The position numbers and the translations under genes are program-made. Below are positions 58,332-64,000 of a stretch of DNA of 64,000 nt, piece by piece. Each line of letters starts with the position of its first letter. The first letter of the stretch is position 1. The DNA lies in contig NZ_SRPF01000003.1 of assembly GCF_004785685.1 (NCBI RefSeq), positions 496,001-560,000 on the forward strand, given 5' to 3'. The notes below the pieces were generated by a model, which saw nothing but the letters and a program-made list of their open reading frames with translations, searched no databases and was not told the DNA's origin. Source of the stretch: Marinobacter confluentis. Its GTDB lineage: Bacteria; Pseudomonadota; Gammaproteobacteria; Pseudomonadales; Oleiphilaceae.

Positions 58332-59564
58332 ATGGCTGAAACCATCATCAAGATCGACCTGAACAAGTCCGCTTACGAAAACGCGTCTATTCATAACCGC
58401 TGGCATCCGGATATCCCGATGGTGGCCATGGTCAAGCCGGGCGACGATTTTATTGTGGAGTGCTACGACTGGACCGGCGGTCAGATCAAGAACGACGACA
58501 ATGCCGATGACGTCCGCGACGTAGACCTGAGCCAGGTGCATTTCCTGTCTGGCCCGATTGGTGTTGAGGGCGCCGAGCCCGGCGACCTGCTGGAGGTGGA
58601 CATTCTGGACATCGGTGCGTTCGAGGAAAGCCAGTGGGGCTTCAACGGCTTCTTCTCAAAGAAGAACGGCGGCGGCTTCCTGACCGAGCATTTCCCGGAA
58701 GCGCAGAAGAGTATCTGGGACTTCAACGGTATGTTCACCAAATCCCGTCACATACCGAACGTTGAATTTGCGGGTCTGATTCACCCGGGACTGATCGGCT
58801 GCCTGCCGTCCAAAGACCTGCTGGAAACCTGGAACAAGCGGGAAGCCGGCCTGGTGGCCACCGACCCGGAGCGGGTGCCGGAGCTGGCCACGCTGCCCAA
58901 CGGTGACACGGCCCACATGGGCAAGATGACCGGCGATGCGGCCAAGGCAGCCGGCGCTGAAGCAGCCCGTACCGTGCCCCCTCGGGAGCACGGTGGTAAC
59001 TGCGACATCAAGGACCTTTCGCGCGGCTCCAAGGTGTACTTCCCGGTTTACGTGGACGGCGCAGGACTTTCAGTGGGCGACCTTCACTTCAGCCAGGGCG
59101 ACGGCGAAATCACTTTCTGTGGTGCCATCGAAATGGCTGGGTGGATTCACCTGCGTGTGAACCTAGTGAAAGACGGAATGAAGAAGTACGGCATCAAGAA
59201 CCCGATCTTCAAGCCCAGCCCGATCAAACCACGTTACGACGACTACGTGATTTTCGAGGGCATTTCGGTAGACGAGCAGGGTGGCCAGCATTATCTGGAC
59301 GTTCACGTTGCCTACCGTCAGGCCTGCCTTAACGCCATCGAATACATGACCAAATTCGGCTACACCAAAGCCCAGGCCTACGCCATACTCGGCTGCGCGC
59401 CGGTGGAAGGCCACATCAGTGGTGTGGTGGATATTCCGAATGCCTGCGCCACCCTCTGGCTGCCGACGGACATCTTCGACTTCGACATTAACCCATCCGC
59501 CGATGGCCCGAAGAAGATGACCAGTGGTGGAATGGACGTACCCCTGTCGAAAGATAAGGAGTAA
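58332..59564 (+). CDS. fmdA: Formamidase (acetamidase/formamidase family)
   Basis: 410 residues, as for Methylophilus FmdA. It hydrolyses formamide to formate and ammonia in the cytoplasm. The signatures REHGGNCDIKDLSRGS near residue 218, FSQGDGEITFCGAIEM near 254 and CAPVEGHISGVVD near 355 are all family features. The nearby transporter brings in the substrate, and the ammonia serves as nitrogen source. An AAGGAGA ribosome-binding site precedes the ATG. Confidence 0.93.
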   Translation: MAETIIKIDLNKSAYENASIHNRWHPDIPMVAMVKPGDDFIVECYDWTGGQIKNDDNADDVRDVDLSQVHFLSGPIGVEGAEPGDLLEVDILDIGAFEESQWGFNGFFSKKNGGGFLTEHFPEAQKSIWDFNGMFTKSRHIPNVEFAGLIHPGLIGCLPSKDLLETWNKREAGLVATDPERVPELATLPNGDTAHMGKMTGDAAKAAGAEAARTVPPREHGGNCDIKDLSRGSKVYFPVYVDGAGLSVGDLHFSQGDGEITFCGAIEMAGWIHLRVNLVKDGMKKYGIKNPIFKPSPIKPRYDDYVIFEGISVDEQGGQHYLDVHVAYRQACLNAIEYMTKFGYTKAQAYAILGCAPVEGHISGVVDIPNACATLWLPTDIFDFDINPSADGPKKMTSGGMDVPLSKDKE

Positions 59565-59569
59565 GCATC

Positions 59570-59929
59570 ATGCCCGTGTATGACTACAAATGCCGTGAAC
59601 ACGGCCTGTTCAATACGCTGGCCACCATGGCAGACAGCGCCAAGCCTGCACCGTGCCCGACCTGTAAGGCGCTGGCGCCGAGGGTGGTCGTGCTGCCCCC
59701 GGAAATTGCCGCCATGGACCCGGCAAAGCGATTGGCCCAGGATCGCAACGAGAAATCCCGGCATGAACCGGTGTTTTCAACGGCGGATCAGCGCGCCAAC
59801 GACAAGGAACACAACCGCGCGTGTGGCTGCGGTTCGGTAAAGCACGGCAACGGCAAAGCCATGCTGTTCTACACCGCCGACGGCAAGAAAATGTTTCCCT
59901 CCATGCGGCCCTGGATGATCAGCCATTAA
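59570..59929 (+). CDS. fmdB: FmdB-type zinc-ribbon protein
   Basis: 119 residues. The N-terminal ribbon MPVYDYKCREHGLF with a second CPTC pair is the FmdB (CxxC_CXXC_SSSS) fold, known in Methylophilus as a regulator of the amide locus. The middle is charged; a third cysteine cluster (ACGCG) lies near residue 86. It follows fmdA after 5 bases, and the operon ends in a terminator. Confidence 0.88.
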   Translation: MPVYDYKCREHGLFNTLATMADSAKPAPCPTCKALAPRVVVLPPEIAAMDPAKRLAQDRNEKSRHEPVFSTADQRANDKEHNRACGCGSVKHGNGKAMLFYTADGKKMFPSMRPWMISH

Positions 59930-59960
59930 CGGCTGAACGAGCCCGCACTGTCACGTGTTT

Positions 59961-59983
59961 GCCCCCGCTTTGGGGGCTTTTTT
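59961..59983 (+). terminator. Rho-independent terminator after fmdB
   Basis: GCCCCC (59961-59966) pairs with GGGGGC (59972-59977) around GCTTT, followed by TTTTTT. It ends the urt-fmd operon 31 bases after the fmdB stop. Confidence 0.9.
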
Positions 59984-59993
59984 CTTTCCTGCC

Positions 59994-60022
59994 TTGTCCC
60001 TTAATAAAATCACGGATATAGT
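59994..60022 (+). promoter_or_regulatory. Probable promoter of nrdAB
   Basis: TTGTCC (59994-59999) and TATAGT (60017-60022) are 17 bases apart, just upstream of the riboswitch. The -10 matches five of six bases and the -35 four. Transcription would start around 60029, at the base of the riboswitch. Confidence 0.65.
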
Positions 60023-60030
60023 GTTTTTAT

Positions 60031-60227
60031 CCTTGGCAAGATACCAGATGTAGTGATTATTCAATAATCAATGATGCTGGTATCGGGAATCCGGTGAGAC
60101 TCCGGAACTGACGCGCAGCGGTATTGGGGAACGAGCGTGGCATCAAGACACTGGTGAAAACCGGGAAGTCGCCACGTAAGGCCGAACTGGAAAAGTTCAC
60201 GCCCCTGAGTCCGAAGACAGGCCATGG
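60031..60227 (+). promoter_or_regulatory. Cobalamin (B12) riboswitch controlling nrdA
   Basis: The conserved core is clear: GGGAATCCGGTGAGACTCCGG, then the B12 box AACTGACGCGCAGCGG, then TGGGGAACGAGCG and the 3' part GAGTCCGAAGACAGGCCA. CCTTGGC (60031-60037) closes with GCCATGG (60221-60227) as P1 with one mismatch, and GATACCAG (60040-60047) pairs perfectly with CTGGTATC (60077-60084). It ends 226 bases before the nrdA ATG. Class I reductase does not need B12, so the ligand should turn it down when B12 supports a class II enzyme. Confidence 0.93.
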
Positions 60228-60279
60228 ATACAACTGCACCTTCGCGTTTAAAAGGTGAGCAGGATTGAGGACTCCAGAA

Positions 60280-60368
60280 CCGTAGGTCGGACTAGGCGAA
60301 GCGTAATCCGACAACCGGGTGAACCCTGACTTCGCTGTCGGATTACGCTTCGCTAATCCGACCTACGG
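60280..60368. repeat. REP-like inverted repeat between riboswitch and nrdA
   Basis: Two 33/34-base arms (60280-60313 and 60336-60368) differ by one substitution and one base, and fold into a long hairpin with a 22-base loop. The unit begins CCGTAGGTCGGA and ends GCGTAATCCGACA; a third single copy follows nrdA at 63234. No T run follows, so it is not a terminator. Confidence 0.85.
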
Positions 60369-60453
60369 TGTCGCGTGAACCCACGGCAAGGCCTCCAATT
60401 CTCTCTGCGTATGCGAAGGTGAAAGGAATCAACGCGTATTCAGGAGAACAACC

Positions 60454-63225
60454 ATGTCTACCTCTGCCCTGGCTGAAGCCCAGCCTGCCTCACAATCTCA
60501 GTTCCAGACCGATGCCCTGCAAGTCATCAAACGTAATGGCTCCCTGGTAGGTTTTGATCCGTCCAAAATCAGCGTGGCTCTCACCAAGGCGTTTCTGGCC
60601 GTGGAAGGCGATGCCGCCGCCGGTTCCGCCCGCATTCATGACTCGGTGGAGCGGGCGACCAACCAGGTGGTTCAGGCCATCAGCCGCCGCCTGAAAGCCG
60701 GCGGCAAGGTGCATATCGAGGACATTCAGGATCAGGTGGAACTGGCGCTGATGCGGGCGGAAGAGCAGAAAGTCGCCCGCGCCTACGTGCTCTACCGGGA
60801 AGAGCACGCCCGGGAACGAGCCTTGCACACGCCGGTGGAAGCCCACCCAACCCTGACCATCAAAAAGGCCAATGGCGAAGTGGCCCCGCTGGATCTGGGT
60901 CTGATGAAAGTCCAGGTGGAAAACGCCAGCCAGGGCTTGAACGGTATCGACGGCGAATCCCTGGTAGAGGGCGCACTGCGCAATCTTTACGACGGTATTG
61001 CCGAAGAGGAAGTGCTGACCGCCCTGATCATGACGGCCCGGGGGCGCATCGAACAGGAGCCGGACTACAGCGCTGTCACCGCCCGCCTGCTGCTGGAACA
61101 GCTGCGGCTCGAAACCGTCACCGCCCTGGAACTGCCGCTGCATCTGCCGTTGGCGGAAGTGTATCCACAGGCCCTGACGGCCTTCATTCATCAGGGCATT
61201 CGCCATGATCTTCTAGATGAAGCCATGGCGGCTTTTGATCTTGAACGCTTGGGCGCCGAGCTGAAGCCGGAACGGGATTACCAGTTTGGTTTCCTGGGCC
61301 TGCAGACCCTGTACGACCGCTATTTCATCAACCTGAAAGGCGACCGCCTGGAACTGCCCCAGGTGTTTTTCATGCGGGTATCCATGGGCCTGGCTCTGAA
61401 AGAAGGCGACCCCAACGCCCGGGCCATCGAGTTCTACAATCTGTTGTCCTCCTTCGACTACATGGCATCCACGCCCACCCTGTTTAACAGCGGCACCCAG
61501 CATTCCCAGCTGTCGTCCTGCTACCTCACCACCGTGGGCGACGACCTGGAAGACATCTATGGCGCCATCCGGGACAACGCCATGTTGTCGAAATGGGCCG
61601 GCGGACTGGGCAATGACTGGACGCCCGTGCGGGCCATGGGCGCGCACATCAAAGGCACCAACGGCAGCAGCCAGGGCGTGGTGCCCTTCCTGAAAGTGGT
61701 GAACGACACCGCCGTGGCCGTGAATCAGGGCGGCAAACGGAAGGGCGCGGTCTGCGCCTACCTGGAAAGCTGGCACCTGGACATTGAGGAATTCCTGGAG
61801 CTGCGCAAGAACACCGGCGACGAGCGTCGCCGCACCCACGACATGAACACCGCCAACTGGGTGCCGGACCTGTTGATTGAGCGTATGCGTGAGGACAAAG
61901 ACTGGACCCTGTTCTCCCCCAGTGATGCACCGGACCTGCACGATTTATACGGCAACGCCTTCCGCGAACGCTACGAGCATTACGAGGCGTTGGCGGAGCA
62001 GGGCGAGATTACCCTGTTCAAGAAAATCCCCGCCAAACAGCTCTGGCGCAAGATGCTGACCGTGCTGTTTGAAACCGGCCATCCGTGGATCACCTTCAAG
62101 GACCCCTGCAACCTGCGCTCGCCCCAGCAGCACCGGGGCGTGGTACACAGCTCCAACCTGTGTACCGAGATCACCCTGAACACCAGCGCCGACGAAATTG
62201 CCGTGTGCAACCTGGGCTCCATCAACCTGGCGGCTCATATCCGTGACGGCGAGCTGGATGTTCAGCGCCTGGAGGGCACCGTGAACACCGCCGTGCGCAT
62301 GCTGGATAACGTCATCAACATCAACTACTACGCCGTGCCCCAGGCGAAGAACTCCAACTTCAAACATCGCCCGGTCGGCCTGGGCCTGATGGGTTTTCAG
62401 GATGCGCTGTACAAGCTCAACCTGCCCTACACCAGCCCGGAAGCGGTGGAATTCGCCGACCTGTCGATGGAGCAGATCAGCTACTTCGCCATCCGCGCTT
62501 CCGCCACTCTGGCCGGTGAACGCGGTGCCTATGAAAGCTACGAAGGTTCCCTGTGGCATCAGGGCATTCTGCCCATTGATTCCCTCAAGCTGCTGAAAGA
62601 AAACCGAAGGGAAGGGCAGTTGTCGGTGAACACCAGCAGCCGTCTGGACTGGGCGCCGGTGCGCGAACTGATCGCCAGGAATGGCATGCGCAACAGCAAC
62701 GTGATGGCCATTGCCCCCACGGCGACCATTTCCAACATCATCGGCGTGGCCCAGTCCATCGAGCCCGCGTACCAGAACCTGTTTGTGAAATCGAACCTGT
62801 CTGGTGAATTCACCGTGGTGAATCCGTCACTGGTGCGGGACCTGAAAGCCGAAGGGCTTTGGGACAACGTGATGGTCAACGACTTGAAATACTTCGACGG
62901 CAGCGTTCAGCAGATCGACCGCATCCCGAAGGAACTGAAAGCCCGCTACGCCACCGCCTTTGAAATCGACGCCCGCTGGCTGGTGGAAGCCGCCGCCCGA
63001 CGCCAGAAATGGCTGGACCAGGCCCAGAGCCTGAACCTGTACATGGCCGAACCCAGTGGTAAGAAACTGGACGACCTGTACCAACTGGCCTGGGAGCGCG
63101 GCCTGAAAACCACCTATTACCTGCGTTCCCTGGGCGCCACCGGCGCCGAAAAATCCGCCCCGGTCGCCGCGCCCCAGCCCCAGGTTTGCAGCATTGATGA
63201 GCCGGACTGCGAAGCCTGCCAGTAG
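60454..63225 (+). CDS. nrdA: Ribonucleoside-diphosphate reductase class I, large subunit NrdA
   Basis: 923 residues, longer than E. coli NrdA (761) because of two N-terminal ATP cones (about residues 20-110, and one starting TLTIKKANGEVAPLD near 130). This gives dATP allosteric control, as in Pseudomonas NrdA. It reduces NDPs to dNDPs with NrdB. Active-site residues are visible: SSCYLTTVGD, NLCTEITL and the second cysteine in AVCNLGSINLA. The C-terminal cysteine pair is in CSIDEPDCEACQ. Start at ATG 60454 after GGAGAACAACC. Confidence 0.97.
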   Translation: MSTSALAEAQPASQSQFQTDALQVIKRNGSLVGFDPSKISVALTKAFLAVEGDAAAGSARIHDSVERATNQVVQAISRRLKAGGKVHIEDIQDQVELALMRAEEQKVARAYVLYREEHARERALHTPVEAHPTLTIKKANGEVAPLDLGLMKVQVENASQGLNGIDGESLVEGALRNLYDGIAEEEVLTALIMTARGRIEQEPDYSAVTARLLLEQLRLETVTALELPLHLPLAEVYPQALTAFIHQGIRHDLLDEAMAAFDLERLGAELKPERDYQFGFLGLQTLYDRYFINLKGDRLELPQVFFMRVSMGLALKEGDPNARAIEFYNLLSSFDYMASTPTLFNSGTQHSQLSSCYLTTVGDDLEDIYGAIRDNAMLSKWAGGLGNDWTPVRAMGAHIKGTNGSSQGVVPFLKVVNDTAVAVNQGGKRKGAVCAYLESWHLDIEEFLELRKNTGDERRRTHDMNTANWVPDLLIERMREDKDWTLFSPSDAPDLHDLYGNAFRERYEHYEALAEQGEITLFKKIPAKQLWRKMLTVLFETGHPWITFKDPCNLRSPQQHRGVVHSSNLCTEITLNTSADEIAVCNLGSINLAAHIRDGELDVQRLEGTVNTAVRMLDNVININYYAVPQAKNSNFKHRPVGLGLMGFQDALYKLNLPYTSPEAVEFADLSMEQISYFAIRASATLAGERGAYESYEGSLWHQGILPIDSLKLLKENRREGQLSVNTSSRLDWAPVRELIARNGMRNSNVMAIAPTATISNIIGVAQSIEPAYQNLFVKSNLSGEFTVVNPSLVRDLKAEGLWDNVMVNDLKYFDGSVQQIDRIPKELKARYATAFEIDARWLVEAAARRQKWLDQAQSLNLYMAEPSGKKLDDLYQLAWERGLKTTYYLRSLGATGAEKSAPVAAPQPQVCSIDEPDCEACQ

Positions 63226-63233
63226 CCCGGCAC

Positions 63234-63266
63234 CCGTAGGTCGGATTAGCAAAGCGTAATCCGACA
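63234..63266 (+). repeat. Single REP-like unit after nrdA
   Basis: 33 bases from CCGTAGGTCGGATTAG to GTAATCCGACA, one substitution from an arm of the inverted repeat at 60280-60368. The unit starts eight bases after the nrdA stop. Its presence on both sides of nrdA suggests copies of a dispersed repeat family. Confidence 0.8.
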
Positions 63267-63281
63267 ACAAAGCTTATTTTC

Positions 63282-63481
63282 GCCACGGAATCCACGGAAG
63301 AACACGGAAAAAAGCAAAAGACAAAGATATTACTAGCCACGAAAACCACGAAAGAACACGAACAAAGACAACCGATTAACAACCAGAGGATCTTGATCTT
63401 TAATTTCGTGTTCTTTCGTGGATTTAGTGGCCTAAAAAAATCTTTCCATCTTTTTCCGTGTTCTTCCGTGGATTCCGTGGC
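63282..63481. repeat. Nested inverted-repeat element (MITE-like) between nrdA and nrdB
   Basis: Outer arms 63282-63312 and 63451-63481 are perfect 31-base inverse copies (left arm begins GCCACGGAATCCACGGAAGA). Inner arms 63336-63362 and 63405-63431 are 27 bases with two mismatches (left arm begins GCCACGAAAACCACGAAAGA). Both arms share a core in which GGA in the outer arm reads GAA in the inner arm, so one palindrome looks to have grown inside an older one. No ORF is inside. It fills most of the 282-base nrdA-nrdB gap. Confidence 0.85.
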
Positions 63482-63507
63482 CAACAATCTTTCAAGAGGA
63501 TACCACT

Positions 63508-64000
63508 ATGCTCAACTGGGAAGACGAAACCCAAACAGCCCCGAAAGCCCAGAATCCCGAGGGCCCCGCGCCGGTTAACGTCGACGACAAACGCGTGATC
63601 AACGGCGAGACCGACATCAACCAGCTGGCACCGTTCAAGTATCCCTGGGCCTGGGAGTACTTCATGAACGCCAACAAGAACCACTGGACCCCGCTGGATG
63701 TGAACATGGCCCAGGACGTTCACGACTACCACCACCGCCTGAACCCGGCGGAGAAACACGTTTATGAAAACGTGCTGGCCTATCTGACCACCTCCGACAT
63801 TTTGGCCATGCGCAACATCGGCCTGGCGGTGATGGAGAAAATGAGCGCCCCGGAGCTGCAGATTTACCAAGCACGCCAGGTGTACGAAGAAGCCATGCAC
63901 ACCTGGGCCTACCAGCACTGCATCGAAACCCTGAACCTGGACCAGAGCGAGATCTACAACCGCTACCGCGTGGTGCCTGCCATCAACGGCAAGATCCAGA
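63508..64000 (+). CDS. nrdB: Ribonucleoside-diphosphate reductase class I, small subunit NrdB, 5' part
   Basis: The first 164 codons are inside the window; the gene runs off the edge. NrdB holds the di-iron centre and tyrosyl radical needed by NrdA. The first iron ligand regions appear (LTTSDILAMRNIG, and YEEAMHTWAYQH with the conserved Glu and His). Start at ATG 63508, 10 bases after AGAGGA. It is separated from nrdA by a repeat element but is presumably still in the same transcript. Confidence 0.95.
   Translation, partial: MLNWEDETQTAPKAQNPEGPAPVNVDDKRVINGETDINQLAPFKYPWAWEYFMNANKNHWTPLDVNMAQDVHDYHHRLNPAEKHVYENVLAYLTTSDILAMRNIGLAVMEKMSAPELQIYQARQVYEEAMHTWAYQHCIETLNLDQSEIYNRYRVVPAINGKIQ

Noticed and set aside
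59994..60022. Sigma-54 promoter for the nrdA or fmd genes
   Set aside because: No GG-N10-GC pair at -24/-12 near any of these starts; the sigma-70 pattern fits better for nrdA.
60009..60026. NrdR box near the nrdA promoter (CACGGATATAGTG)
   Set aside because: One base short of the NrdR consensus spacing and single, whereas NrdR boxes come in pairs about 30 bases apart.
60057..60314. 85-residue minus-strand frame over the riboswitch
   Set aside because: The sequence is explained by the conserved RNA; the frame has no ribosome-binding site and ends within repeats.
63282..63481. CRISPR array from the repeated CCACGGAA/CCACGAAA units
   Set aside because: The repeats are inverted and nested, with no regular unique spacers.

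Overview
The window reads as a chromosomal segment of a marine gammaproteobacterium. The order mnmG-rsmG-parA-parB-atpIBEFHAGDC-glmU-glmS, the moderately high GC content and the protein sequences fit Marinobacter or a close relative. The genus is inferred from gene content and synteny, not from a search. Almost all of the window is coding, and no tRNA, rRNA, CRISPR array, prophage or insertion sequence was seen.

Layout. (1) 1-13832: housekeeping block. It holds the end of mnmG, rsmG, the chromosome partitioning pair parA/parB, the complete F1Fo ATP synthase operon with a clear sigma-70 promoter, then glmU and glmS. (2) 13858-14383: a near-consensus Fur box over the -10 element of an unrecognised 155-residue protein. 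(3) 14402-25527: a complete phosphonate C-P lyase operon, phnD-C-E-M-G-H-I-J-K-L-(MFS)-N-P, preceded by five Pho half-sites spaced exactly 11 bp apart. PhnDCE imports phosphonates. PhnG/H/I/L attach them to ribose triphosphate, PhnM removes pyrophosphate, PhnJ (radical SAM) breaks the C-P bond, and PhnP and PhnN process the ribosyl product. (4) 25674-30651: an ADP-ribosylglycohydrolase-like protein with altered metal-site motifs, the ovothiol synthase OvoA with an MFS transporter upstream, and a DUF2750 protein. (5) 30648-36679 (minus strand): a tightly packed four-gene operon of a membrane-anchored class III aminotransferase, a PHP-glycosyltransferase fusion, a phosphatidylserine decarboxylase homologue and a small membrane protein. 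It looks like an uncharacterised lipid or envelope modification pathway and is my main candidate for an undescribed system. (6) 36803-48706: DUF3047 protein, TauE/SafE exporter, NhaR-like LysR regulator flanked by repeated A-rich motifs, an orphan sugar-type binding protein, ahpC-ahpF, a sensor diguanylate cyclase with no canonical start before its first membrane helix, a LOG-family protein, and an L,D-transpeptidase coupled to an M15-like peptidase. (7) 48708-59929: a formamide/urea island. A permease-histidine kinase-receiver hybrid and a LuxR-type response regulator lie divergent from urtABCDE, fmdA and fmdB. A 20-bp motif containing an inverted repeat occurs upstream of both urtA and fmdA and is a good candidate operator for the regulator. 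(8) 59961-64000: terminator, promoter, cobalamin riboswitch, a REP-like hairpin, nrdA (two ATP cones), a nested 200-bp inverted repeat element, and the start of nrdB.

Together the window shows a nutrient-scavenging marine lifestyle: phosphonates as a phosphorus source under Pho control, short amides or urea as a nitrogen source under a dedicated two-component system, iron control of an unknown gene, thiol and peroxide defence, and vitamin B12 control of the B12-independent ribonucleotide reductase.
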